In this document: positions 24,497 through 37,800 of the stretch, in pieces
Position numbering within the stretch: the stretch's first letter is position 1
Layout of the letters: every line of letters starts with the position of its first letter
From: Drosophila persimilis
Taxonomy: Eukaryota > Arthropoda > Insecta > Diptera > Drosophilidae
Direction of reading: 5' to 3'
NCBI RefSeq assembly: GCF_003286085.1
Contig: NW_020825288.1
Coordinates: forward strand, 15,686,001 to 15,750,000
DNA: 64,000 nt
Program-made: the position numbers and the translations under genes
Notes under the pieces: model-generated
Told to the model about the DNA's origin: nothing
What the model saw: the letters and a program-made list of their open reading frames with translations, nothing else
Database searches by the model: none

Positions 24497-27400
24497 GACG
24501 CGCCACCTGACTCATCCATCTGATAGCTCTGTGTCTCTATGTACTTCTCCCCGCCTCTCTCTCACCCTGCCTCACCTGTTTGGCTTTCTAAACATTTTAT
24601 TTCAATTAAAGTGTGGGACGTTTCGGGGGCCAATTTCGTGCCTGTCGCCGGCGAATGTTTGCCAGCGACAAACATGAGCCATCAAAATAGATACAAAGAT
24701 AAAAAAAAGTGGGGAACGCGAGCGCGTTCTGCAAAATTGATCAACAAAAATGAAAGCGACTAAAAGTATGCGGTCTGTGGTGTTCGCCAGGGCTGACAAA
24801 AAAACACTAAATGCAAAGTCAAATATAACTGAAGGGAAAATAATCGTCTTCCTTTTTTGTTGATTGTAAAATGGGAATGCGCGTAGATACATGATACATG
24901 TATCAAAATGAGTGCATCAAAGACGAAAATCGATCTATGTTAGGACTGCATAAACTCATGTTTTTGAGGAAATACATATGAACATATGGAAAGTACAAGT
25001 AAATTAGTTAATTAATTTTAAAATTTTCATTTAATTTTTTCATAATTATCTTCTTTTTCCTTATCTAGTACCTATCTCTTGATCAAGTTTTCACTGTAGT
25101 GTTGTTGCAGCTCAACTCAAGCCCAGAATTAAGTATTGATTATTTGTTCCATTTTATTTTGTGTTGCTGTTGCTGCTGTCTTGTGGCACTTGTTGTGGGG
25201 CCCTGCGGTGCCCGTATCTATTTACTTGCAGCAAGGACATGTAATTTGCGAAATTGCCTTGACTTTGGCTGCAATCGGAGCTTGTTTTGTTGGACAGGAC
25301 AGGGCAGGACAGGCCGTGTCCAATGTGTCGAATATAATATGCATACGCCCTGAGTGCATTGCCATGTCGGTTGACCACTAACGAAAATAACGTGGACACA
25401 CACGCCACACGGTAGGGGCAGGGGCAGGGGCAGGGTAAGCACCATTTTTTTATCTTTGCCTCAAGTGACCCAGATGTGCGACAACACTATTATTAGTACG
25501 ATTATTCGTTCACGAATCACAGCTGGCAGGCATTCTGCGACCATTAGGGCGTATGCGTAATATGCATTGAAAAACACTCAGTTGAACCACTGCACCTACA
25601 TAAATAAAGCTCTGCCCTTTGCTCCACTAATGATTTATTCATACAATATTGACCTTGAGGCTACGCCGCAAGCCATCCGTGCGCATGGTCCTCAGCAACA
25701 TCGCGGCAACCGAATTGAAAGTGAACTAAATAGAGGCCTCGGCACTCGCCCTCTGCACTGTGTCTCATGCCAAGGGCTGCGGCGTTGCCGAAAAATAAAA
25801 AGGAACAAAATGGAACTAGGCAACAGCTGTACCCAGGGGCGTGCCACAACAACACATTGAGCCCAGTCAATGCCGCAGATGGTGACTCACGTCCCTATAA
25901 TTAGCGCGAATAAATTAAAAGTTCCTTCCGGGAACCCCACTGTTGCGAAGTCCTCACTTTTCTTTAGTGAAACTACGCGAGGGAAAAAGGGCGTTGAACT
26001 CTGGATTCAATTGGATTTGAATTAGATTCATACAATCAGCGGCTGTTCTGATCATGAGAAGAAAAGTGTTTGCTTCTTTATCATTTTGCGACTTTGAAAT
26101 TGCAGTTACATAAGTCGTATTGCTACTCAAAAAAATAATTTGCGGACCATTTTGAAGTAAAAGCGAATGAATGAATTTTTACCTGCTGGAGTTCAGGTCA
26201 GTTTAGTCGTTCACCTTGATCCACAGTCGGACCATGGCTGGCCATTGGCACTGACACTGCCACAGCCACTACCTTCGCTGGCGGCTTTTCCAGGGACTTA
26301 CAGAAAAAGCAGCGATTGACTGACCAGAGACACAGAGACTGACGGAGTCCACCTACGACGCATTTGCCCGGATGACTGAATGCCTGGCAGAGTGTGAGTG
26401 TTAGGACGGAGTCGGGGTCGGGGTCGGTATCCTGGAGGAGTGTGTGCATTGATGTTGTCAACGCATCAACTGAGCCCGAACTCAATCAGTGAATCACTTC
26501 ACAATTCGCTGATCAAAAGGAAAACAATCATACGCATTTGAAGTGTCAGAAATTGCCAAAAAAGAGGGAAAGAAAGAGCAGACGGAGAAACCGTAACAGA
26601 AAAACATCCACGAGGAAAAGAAGAACGGGAATCGGGAATGAAAATGGAAATGGGACCAAGAGCGAAGGACCCTTTCGTCCTTTGCCATGTTGACACACTC
26701 AAAACTTGACTGTGCGAGTTGTCGTCTGGCATGTATTTTCTTTTTAATCAATTTATATGCAAATAAGTGAAATGCTTAACTGAATTTGAGCTGTCTGTCG
26801 GGGTCTGTGTCTGTGTCTGTGCAGTCGCCGTCCCCCTCTCGACTGGTGTCTTTTTGCCAGTTGCTGTTGCTTGATTGAAAATGTTAAACGCATTGATTAA
26901 CGAAAAACGCAAAGGAGAATCCAACTGGCGTAGATTTAATTGAACTTGTTTTTATGGAATTCCTTTTTGGCTTGTCCACTGATTGCAGCAACCGCACCAC
27001 AGCACTGACATCCATTGACACGGCTCACTGGCTGCCATCACTGGCTCATCTCTGCTCCGCTTCCTCTGGCTCTGCCAAGTTTCAAATATTTGCTTTTGCC
27101 TGGCCAACACTTGAGCTTGAGCAGCCGCTTGTCAACCACATTTAACTAATATGCCTTTCAACCCAAAGAAACCGCTTGCCTCTTTGCATTTCATCAGAGG
27201 GAGAGAGAGGGAAAGAGTGGGGGTGAGGGTGCGAGTGCGAGTGGAAAACCCACCTAATCCCATCGAGCACCTTCATCACACCGGCGCCAGTTTTGACAGT
27301 CTCTAGAGAGGTCCTTTGTCCGTGCCGGCGCCTGTGTGTAAATTGATAAAATCAACTTGATAACTTCATTTCATTAAGTAAACATTAATCACATTAACTT

Positions 27401-30400
27401 TTGTGCCTCGTGCTTGGGGTTGGGGTTTGGGTTGGCTCCGTATCTGGGTCCGGGTCTGAGTCTGGGGATTCTCATGAGCAACCAAAATTAACCCTAAACG
27501 TCTTGCCTCGCCTTTAGATCTGTATAATTTTAATAAGAAAATCTGCTCGTCTGCCTCGCACGCACTCAACCTTTCGACCACAAAAGGCAAAAGTCTGCCG
27601 GGAGTGTGTCAACACAAGGCCAATACTCGTACATGTCCCATTCCTGTTCGGCTCTGTTCTGCCCTTTTCTGTCTGTTCCGTCCCGTCCTTTGCTGGGTGT
27701 GAACCCTTGAGGTCAAGGCGCACGAAACTTATTACTTAATTTAAGTTCGGTCTGGCCGGGTTCCCGACAGAGTCGCCCACCAAAGAATTTATCATATTGC
27801 CAAATTTAATAAAATGTGAAATATATTTTAATGCATACATTTTTGTTGCTCGAATGTTTCTGGCTTCGTCCTAATTTTCGAAACGAGCATCTGCATATTT
27901 CAATTTCCAGCAGATTTACATAAATTTCATGAGCCGCAGTGAGTTGAGTTATTCATGAAAAGGGTTTGGTTTTGTGATGCCTTTACTGGAAGGGTAGCAT
28001 GGGATGGTCGTCCAGGTAGTGGATCTCTACAAGGTATACAGATCTTTATACTTGACTCCGAAGATAGATGTACCCAACTTTTTTTCTCACTTGCTTGAAT
28101 TTCTAGTGGAGCTCATATTTTAAAGGGCATTCAATCTTCAGGTTTGTCGTGCATAGTGTGTAGGGTCCTGCATGGACTCTGTCCCCCCGAACTGTCAATT
28201 CGTGTGGACGAGGACTTGGTTTGGGGTCCGATTCTAGTTCTGAGTTTTGATTAGTTCGAGGTGAGCTGGAAATTATTAAAACTGGCATGGCTGATCCAAT
28301 GGCAGATGGACACGTGCTGCTCGGTGGCTTGGCCAACAGACCAGGCAATGATTCACACGAATCGTGAAACTTTTTTCATTTGCTGTTTGACTGTCCGGGC
28401 TGGTAATTAAATGGGGAAATATTGTATGCAAAGAGTTCGATTCCGTTTTTCGTTGTGTGGTAGTTGTGCAAGTAAATGTGTGCTTCCCACACCTGATTTT
28501 GTTCGTGAGGGCTTGTGGGGGCTGGTGGTTCCGCATCCTGGCTCACTGCGCTGTCAAACTTTTCAAATTAAGCCAAGATTTGGCCTTTCCTGCTCACTCA
28601 CGGCTTCTGTGGGGCGACGCCGTCTATTTCCTAGTTTACTTAGTAACTAAATCACGTTTCTTATTTAAGCTTAAGAGCTCATTAACGCCAGGTTTGAGCA
28701 TTATCATAAAATGAGTCGGGAAACTCGAATCGGAGTCGCGTTCTTGGTATGGCTCGGGCTCTGGGTCGGGTTGCGGTTGAGGTTGAGTCCTCGGCAAAGT
28801 TGTTGCCTGTCCCGGTCCCGGTACAAGCTGTGCGGACTAATACCCCCCTCACAAACAACCACACACATGCAGCCGTCATCAATCGCCATTGAAATTCAAT
28901 CCGCAGATCCTAACGAGCGTCGACGACGACGACGACGGCGACGCAGAAGTCGACGACACTCACACGCTGGGCTTGATGGGCGCTGCGCTCGCTCTTTTGG
29001 CACTGGCAATCAACACACATCAAACGCACTCTCACTCACACCCACACCCACGTACATGTACGTTCGTACTAACAAACACACACAAACAGCACTCACACGT
29101 GCACAGGGCAAATTCCTCACACGTTGCCATAAAAATGTAAAAGGGAAATAATATAAAAATAGAAAGTTTTCGCACTTCACGTGTCAAATCCTTTTTAATG
29201 AGTTTTTTGAAGCATCAAAAAGTTTGCCATTTCTTGCACACATTTACAAAGTACCCCCGTGTCCCCTTATTCCACAGATTTTCACCATCCTGCATTATCC
29301 TTCACCTTTCACTCTGGCTTTCTCTTTGGGACGTTGTGGCACGAACTTTTTTGATTTTCTTCTCATTGTTTGATCTGCTGGAAGGCAGATCCGGAACCTG
29401 AAATGTCGGTTCTTGGATCTCATATTTTATTGAAATCAATTAAACGTACTTACCCGTAGATCCACGAATCATCTCCGTATACTCTTGCAAACTGACTGAA
29501 ATCCAAACAAATCGTTGCGGCAGAAGGCCCATATTCAATGCACTGCACTCCCAGCAGTCCATTTCATCTGACTCTCCCATTCCCGAGGCCACCTACCACC
29601 TACCTGCCCCCTTCATAAATGATGTGGCACAATTAAAGGCAGCGGCATCGCTTCCGTCGTCTGGCACAGAGTGTTAACCATATTGTTGGCCAGGTCCGGG
29701 CCACGTCCAGCCCACGTTCGCCACGTTCGTCATGGCATCAGAATGCGTGCGTGCCGCGCTTGCAGTGACCAGACGGGTCCGGGCAGGGCAGGGCAGGGCA
29801 GGCCAGTCTGCCTGGTGGTCTGGTGGCCTGGCATCCTGCCATCCTGCCGAACATCCTGCAGACTCCGTGTCCATGCAGCTCGTCACGCAACAACGTTTGA
29901 AGTCAATTTAAAATGAGCATTCGAGCGTGCAGTCATGAGATGCGCTCCGTGTGCATCCCCCAGCCCAGTGGACCACTACCACTCCACCAGGCCACCAGTC
30001 GCCATTCCTCATCATTGCATGGAAGAGTTATCGTTATTGTTGTGATGACTGGGCAGATGATTTGCCACTTGGTTAGCCCGCCCAGCTCCATGCAGACTGA
30101 TAATTTAATCTGCTCTACCCCCAGTCCCGTAGCAGTGCCCGTTCAAGTTATATTTATTTAATTGATCTGCGACCGAGCTGTTCAGTTGGCAAAACTTTGG
30201 GTCTCCAGAGGAGCTTCATCAATGTCCTGGCCATGATTAGTGTGCGTGCCTTTTGCAAGAGCCCAAATTGGAATCTAATTACTGGCCACACAAATGAAAT
30301 TTCTCTCGTCCTCTCTCCAGTTCAACTTTCCTATGGTTGCCTTGGTTTCGACTCCACTGTCTGTCAATGCAATGGCATCTGCATCAGCATCGGAGTAGAG

Positions 30401-33400
30401 TCAGCAGCAGCACCAGCAGCAGCAGCATCAGCATGACCGCTGGCCAAATTAGCCCAAAAACAGCAGCATCCATGCGAGGTAGCCTCCTCCTTCCAGGATC
30501 TGCTCCTGCACCGCCTCTTGCTCCTCTTCGGACGGGTGCTATGTGCCAGAATATGACAGAGATCCAAAGCCAACTTCTGTCCACAACTGTTCCTGCGACT
30601 ACAGTCCGCCAGTTGTAGCCGCGTCAAGCACGCACCGAAAGTTGCAACATTTTTCATTGCACAACACACACAAATTAATTGAATTTTAAGTAACTTTCGC
30701 TTCGGCCTCTGCGAGCTGCTGTAAAATATATAGAATAAAAGCGACGAAAACTAAAATGAAACGAACAACACATAAAAATACACAACAAAAATATTCACTG
30801 CAAGCACAATTGAAACGAATTTTTGATACTTTTTCATCATAAAGAAATAGGAATATCCTTCTAAGAGAATCCGAAATAGGAATCATTTAATTACTCGAAT
30901 TCTTCATTATTTATACATGCCATTGAACGCATTTTCTTTTCAATTCAAATCAAATATTTGATTATCTGGATGGAAAATACATATCCATTGAAAAAAAATT
31001 GCATTTATTTCAGTAAAGTTTATCGAAAAATTAAAAATTATATTATATACTTCCACGAATTCCATAAACATAAACTAAATATTCTCTCGTCAAATTTATT
31101 ACCTAAACGTACTCTAAGTTTATGTTTAGTACAACGCGATTTTACTATGCGAAGGTGCTACAGGAACTTCCATTTTCGGGAACATATGTATGTCTAGTAA
31201 TGCAGAATCATAATTGGCCCGGGAAGGGTATAATAATAGTAGCCTTCTTGTGACCACATAAAGTTTTTGGCCGTGGCTGGTGGGAATCGAGGAAGCAGCA
31301 GCCAGATGAGTACGAAAAGAGGAGCGGCTTTAGCAGCATCATGTACCGGCTAGCTGCGCTGGGACATCATTAGTCCTTTAATTGCCATAAATAACCACAG
31401 CCACATGCATCGCACCCGCAGCTCTGCCATGGACCTCTCTGCTCCATCCGGACCACTCATCCTGCTCCGCTGCTCCACCCACTCCGAGCCGCGCCAGAGT
31501 CAAAGCCAGAGCCAACGAATAGAGCTCCACATAAAAGTTGTCAACGTTATTTTTGCAACTCTCTCTCGCACAGACACACGCATAGCGACAATTCCCACGT
31601 GCATAATACGACAAGTGTGTCGGTGAGTGTGTGTGTATGTTTGCGCATAGTTTACTGTTTTTGGAGCATCATGTTGAGCATATTGTCAAAGGGAACGCAA
31701 TGCAGCAGGGCCGGGACAGGGCCCAGGACAGGCACAGGACCAGGCACAGGAGAGAGGACACAGAGTCGGGCACTTTAACTATTGCCAATGCCCCACTTCC
31801 ACTCCCTCAGCCAAGCAGCCAGGCAGCCGATGTCCCAGGCCAATTTCTATTGTCAGCTGCGTGCTGCTTTCCCAAATAACCAACCACTCCTCCATTCCCA
31901 TTCCCATTTACAGCCCTTGGCTCTCATCCACATCCATCTGCCATGCACTTGTGCATTGCATGGCATTTTGAAAATCAGTCAACAAATGCCACCGCACGGG
32001 TCCCGACTCCACTGCATTTTGTGTGAGGCACAATTGCGTGTGGTAGGAGTAATTTTTCTGCTGCCAGGGCCTGGTGACTTATGTGGTATGCCGGTGGCGG
32101 TAGCGGGGTCGAGCTCGGGCTCAGGCTGGGGCTCGTGCTGCATGCCTCTCCACTTGACAATTAGTTGGTTGGTCAAAAAGTTTCAAATGCAGTTGCAGTT
32201 GCAGTTGCTGTTGCTGTTGCAGTTTGCTTTAGCTTTTGCTTCTGCAGCTGGACAAGTTGAGAAATGTTTTTGCAGCCTTTTTGCGATGGGATGGCAGCTC
32301 GGCTGCCGGCTGAGGCAGGCCAGGGAGCCAGCCCTTTAATGGGGCTGCATAAACGATGTTTTTCATCCATTGGCCAGCTCTTCTTAATAAGCTTTTCGAG
32401 TAAACAGCTCCAATTGGATAACTCACAGATTCGAGCCAATTAATCCAAATTTGTGCCCCCTGCCAATCATTGGCAATGTCATTGAGCCGCACCGAGGAGC
32501 ACGAAAATCATTCATTAAAATGGGAATTTAAATCAGTCTTAATTAATGCAAATACAATTCCTGGCCAAGCTGACAATTTAGACAGTTTGCGAACTTTAGG
32601 TGTGAATCGAATTTGCATAGGCAAAAATTGCAACATAAAATCCGAGTTATTTTGAGTCGGAAATCTAATTGGGCGCAGCTTTAAATGCCTGCTGGCTGAC
32701 AGTGCGTATGCGTAATATTATTAACTTGATGACTGAAGGCGCACGGACAGTCAGACAGCACCAGTCCGGGTTGAGGTTGAGGTCCATGTACTGAAATCGA
32801 ATTGCATTGTTAATGGCCTTTACGGTCATCCCTTATCCGCATGAGGGCGAATAGTCAGACAGACATTCGGCCGTGAGTGTGGTGGGTGTGCTCTTGCTTG
32901 AATATTGGATCAAGCCAACACAAAGCGAAAGTCCGGCCGGAATTTGCTTAGCGCCGAGTCCCGGCAACTTAATTAACTTCTGCGATGCCTGCAGCAGTCC
33001 CAGCCGCAGTCCCAGCTTCAGGCTGAAGCAGAGAGGCAGCCGCCATTCGTGGGGAAGTGGGTAAAATTCAAAGAAAACATTGTCAGGGTGAAGAGCAGTC
33101 TTGACAGAATTGTAATTTGTGCAAACAAAGGCGGAAAATTATTAACAATAACAATAGAAATAGAAATTGCACTTGCAATAAGCCACGCTTTCATTTCAGC
33201 TGCAATTCAAATTGCGAATGGAGTGGAGCCCGAGTGGGATCTGCTATGGTTGGTGGACCGGGATCCAAGATGGGGACATGGAGGGACTCTGCTCCGGCGA
33301 ATTGTAAAACTCTGTTTAGATCTGGCAGTGCAATGCATTCGAGCGCAAAACGTTTACGCTCAGACGCATCCAGTGAGTGACTTTGTAGCCGCTTGGTTGA

Positions 33401-34697
33401 CTGACAGCCAGACTCTCGGGGATTACAGCTAGACAATGGGCCAAAAGAAGCGGCCAGAGGCAGCAGGACCGCTGCAACCCTCAAGCTGGGGCATAAATGC
33501 AAATAAATACGGATACACAAGTATTGTTGGCAGTCGCTGCATGGATTTGCAAACGTCAGAGGAGATTGCTATTAGACCAGATTTGGGGGATTTCGGATTT
33601 TTCCATCCGTTCAAAAAGAAATGCTTCCACACCCTCAGCTGCTCAGCTGCTCTGTTGCTGGGGTTAGCCCAAGCTCAAAGAAATATGAGTCCAGGAGAGC
33701 TCTGACTGCGGCTTCAAAAGACCGAACAGGACGCAGGAGCTGGCAGCTCCATCCTCAGTACGAGTAAGAATGTGTGCCTCCCCTTGTGGCAATGTCATTG
33801 TAAGGTACTGCTTCACTGAATGCTAATTACACGCGCATTGGCCTTGTTAATTATCAATTCAGTTTAGCAGACATCGCCTTCGCCATCGCCATCGTCGCCA
33901 TCGTAAAATACCAGAGCGGGGAACATTAAAAATTGCTCGTTGCCTTTGAATTTCAATTGGAGCTGACTGCAGAGCCTACCACCAACATGGTGCCCCGTTG
34001 CTCGCTCTAGTTCCACTTTCTGCTCCCCTCAACATTCATTCCCGCAATCGTAGTGGCTCCTGCTCCTGCACATATTAAATATATTATTGTATTTTTGCAT
34101 AAATTAAAATGCAAATCACAAACAGTTTCATTAATAAACATTGCGAGCGGATAGAGTGCGCGGCTTATGTTGGACCGTTAAAGTTTCCCCCTGGCAGGCG
34201 GTGGCGAGGTCAACAGGGTGTGGCCATAAATACAGGCACACCTCTTGCGGAACCCTCTCTTGAATGAAAATCGAATTTCTCAAAGTGCCGCTCACGCAGC
34301 CATTTGTATGCGTAAGTTAAATAGGAGGCGAATGAGAAGCCTCTAAAGAGTTGGACCAATTAGCGAATGCTTTACGTTTATGCCGGAGCGCGCCTCATTA
34401 ATGGAATAGCGCGATCAACTCCACATAAACAGAGGACAATCTATGTCGAATCTGGACAAGCAATCAAAGCTAATGGCCCAATAAGAAAACTAGCTCGTAA
34501 AGTGACACGCAGATCAGATTGAACCGGAACGACAAAGAGATTATTATACTCATGGCAAACAAAAAACTTGATTCATGATCAGTGATCACAATTTCTTACA
34601 TCAAAGTACGTCAAAATACAGTACATCACATCTCCCGTTCTTTTTTAGTAAATTGGTTAGAAACCTAGTCACGACTAGAGCATATTTCGACTCAAAT
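24497..34697. other. Gene-poor intergenic DNA
   Basis: No gene could be supported in this 10-kb stretch. It contains CA, CT and CAG tracts, a GTCGGG repeat near 26405, (CAGGG)-type runs near 25420 and 29785, and many CT- or CAG-driven accidental open frames. One frame at 29454-29580 (minus) ends at a perfect GTAAGT donor but is otherwise unsupported. AT-rich DNA at 30690-31200 may be old transposon debris. Confidence 0.5.
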
Positions 34698-34802
34698 TCA
34701 CTCGGTCAACCAGTTTAGATGATCCCAGTTGGAGGTAGTCCAGAAGGGTGGCATCAGCTGCAGCATGGAATGCAACAGCTTTCCATTGCCGAAGTATCCA
34801 TA
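34698..34802 (-). CDS. Candidate terminal coding exon of an unidentified gene
   Basis: A good acceptor (TTAATTGAATTTTCAG) is followed by 34 open codons with fly-like codon choice. They start YGYFGNGKLLHSMLQLMPPF and continue WTTSNWDHLNWLTE, then TGA at 34700-34698. The composition, with aromatic residues, no low complexity and mixed polarity, is unlike the surrounding accidental frames. It would be the 3' end of a minus-strand gene whose other exons lie at higher coordinates. I could not find partners with matching donors in this window, and I do not recognise the family. It may instead be a decayed fragment. Confidence 0.35.
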   Translation of the reverse strand, partial: YGYFGNGKLLHSMLQLMPPFWTTSNWDHLNWLTE

Positions 34803-37800
34803 CTGAAAATTCAATTAACTTCCTTGCCAAAAACACACATTTCTGCGTACAACAAAATAGGATAGAGCAATTGGTTGTAGCAGAAAATATTGCAGTCGAT
34901 TTTTGAATAAAAGATTCCCCGATGCAGATGCATAGCCCCGAAATTCGGAGCTAAAGTGTTTACGAGCCAACTGCTGGCCGTACTTTATGGCACACAGATT
35001 GGAGGGGCAGGAGTGCAAATCTAGCACACATTGAGAACTTATTCGCATGTTAAATTGCATTTCCATTACCAACGGCTTAAATTTAGCCACCCACAGCCAT
35101 TGCCACAGCCTCAGCCACACCCACTAAAACACATGCACAAAGGGCATAATCTTCCTGGCGATCGACCACGTTCATGTTGGGGCTACGGATGCGGAGAGGA
35201 CCATAGATATATCTACCAATTTGGCGCATCGGTTCAGGGCTATGTATTGGAATCGATACGATACGCCAGCAGCAAGGGCACAACCAGACCCAGCCCTAGC
35301 CCCAACCAGAGCCAGAGCGGGATCTGTCTGGCTGTCTATGCGTGAGCTTTAGTGGCATGAACAATTTCGTCAGATTCATTCATTGGCAGCCCAGCCGGGG
35401 CCGCCCATTCGTTTGCCGTATCCATGGGCTGATGCACTGAAATGAAAAATTTAATTTTCATAATACTGAAGAACAGTGCACTCCCCCGTCCCCTGGCACA
35501 CTCTTCCTGTGTGGTCCTGCCACTCCCTGCGCTCGTCTGCTCACACTTTTGTAATGGAAATTGAAAATATTTTCCCTCGGCTGCCATGTTTGCTCTGCCG
35601 GGCTCTGGCTCTGGCTCTGGCTGTGCCTCTGCTATTGCCTCTGTCCCTGGCTGATGGCTTTCTGCAGCCTGGCTGACTCTGACTCTGACTCCGGCTATGA
35701 TTTCCAATGCAGTAACAGAAACGCATTTGTATGCATTTCCATGGGCATTATTTTGATCAGTAAATGGCAGAAGTGCCTCCTGCCTCTCCTCTCCCCAGCA
35801 CATATGAGTGTTGCGGCCGAGTCTATTAATTGAGTATAAATATTGGCTAACCGCGGCGAAGTCATAAGTCTGGCAGCATTTCAGGATACAGGATTTTAGC
35901 AATATTAAACCTTTCCCAACATTATTCATAGACATTTATAGCTCGGAAGAAGAGTATATATGCATGAAATGATACTCTTTAAAATAATTGGGCACTGGCA
36001 TCAATTGAAGGTTCTTGCTAGCGGAAATATTCCAGAGGGTTGGCTTTAATGAGCGATTAGTGGGAATGAGAACAGTAGATTAAAAGGGACCAGTTGTCGA
36101 CTCCCAGACTAAAATATTCCCTTTCCAATGGCTGGCTAATAATATATTCATATGCACATCTGCCTGTCAGACCGTAAAGATGTTGTGCAGAAAAAAATAA
36201 AAATAAATAAATAAATACTCGTACGCTGCGTCCTAATGGCCATAAATAACCCATCTGCATTCCATGTGATGTGTTATTATACAATATTTTATATACATTT
36301 CGCCGCTACCCGTAAATAATTACGTAGACGTGTCCGGGCCGCGACTTGGCGCAACGAATTAAAGGCGCAAACGTTGCGTCAAATACGTGACTCCCATGCC
36401 AAGGCAAGAACATCGGCAACACGAGAAAGATGGTCTGGGGCTAGTCCTGGCCCTGAAACTGGACCGGGACATATGTGCAGTCAATATGGACAAGTTCATA
36501 ATTTGGTTTTCTTTCAAATTGCCAGCCAGCCAGGCAGTCAGCAGCTATAAAGCTGCATAGCAGATTGGCCACTGGCGAGATCCCGGCCCTGTGATTAGTT
36601 CGAGTTTAACTGCCTAAAAAGCTGAGTCCTGAGTCCCGAGTCGAGCCAGCAGGCGGCCAAGCGGTGCCATGTCATTCATTTGTCCACGCCCGACTACTTG
36701 CGGCGCATGTATAAATTTCCTGCCACGACATCCACAGAGCCCGACCAGGAGCAGGAGCTCCGGACCAACTCTCCGCTATCTTTGACTACATAAATCACGG
36801 ACTAATAAAGCCGCAAGACTGAGCGAGTATGTAGCAAGAACCAAAAAAAAAAATAAAAGAAAGGGAAGGGAACCAAGAGAGCAACGTGCAAAAAAGAAGA
36901 AAAAATGGCGACATGCGACATATGAAGTTTATTAAAATGACGGCTGAAGGAGGTGGATATATGTGGGTATGTAGAGGAGGAGGAGGTGGAGCCGGGCCCG
37001 ACCGTTGCGTCGGTTAGTCATACGCATAGTTCAACGTCATGTGGCGCGCGTCGCCATAAATATTGTGACCCTCACCCTAGGCCCTCAACGACCCCGACAT
37101 GGATACTCTGCTCTCTGGTCTCTACTCTAGCTGGTGTCCCCTTTGGAGACCCTCGGTGTCTCGTTCGGTGGACCAGGGACTGGGCGTGGGTCTGGGCCTG
37201 GAACTGGGCGTATTTAAATTTTTATTACTACAGCAAACATTTGGCAAAAGTTTTATGATAATTTCGACTGGGCCATCTTGTTGTTTTTGCCTCAAAAACT
37301 TGCTTACACTGTGCATTTATGTTGTTGCGTTAGCAAAACTTACAATTACGGCCAATTAACATGTGTTTGGACAAGTGCAGGAGTACAAACACACAGCACA
37401 GAACAGAAGGGTATCCCAGCCCCAGCCCGGCCCCGGCTCTGGCCCCGGCTACGGCCAGCAAAAGTAGGATGTGGCTCCGGCTGTATGCAAAAGAGCAAAT
37501 ACAACAATATTTTATTGCTCCTCTGGCATAAACACAACAGCCAGGCAAAAACAACACTGGCCTCCGAAAAAACCGAACAGGCATCGACATCAGAGGCAGG
37601 GCCGGTCGCAATCCTTTGCAGAAGAACATCCTGAACATCCTCGTCGCCTAATGAGAGTCGGCATCAAAATTCATGACAGCGACGCCGCCACCACCCAACC
37701 AGCCAACCACCGACCGCACCTAAACACGAACACACGCACACAGGGATACAAATGTAGATACAGATACAGCTAGAGCCACAGATAGATAGAAATGGTGATG

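Noticed and set aside
29454-29580. 42-codon minus-strand frame ending at a perfect GTAAGT donor
   Set aside because: A single donor match with a weak start context and no partner exon downstream is not enough to call a gene.
31782-32339. 185-codon plus-strand open frame
   Set aside because: It is composed of His/Pro/Leu runs from simple repeats such as CAGTTG and CCATTC; no signature.
35336-35935. 199-codon minus-strand open frame
   Set aside because: Its length comes from CT/CTGG-type repeats that avoid stops; no domain, no splice support and unlike a fly protein.
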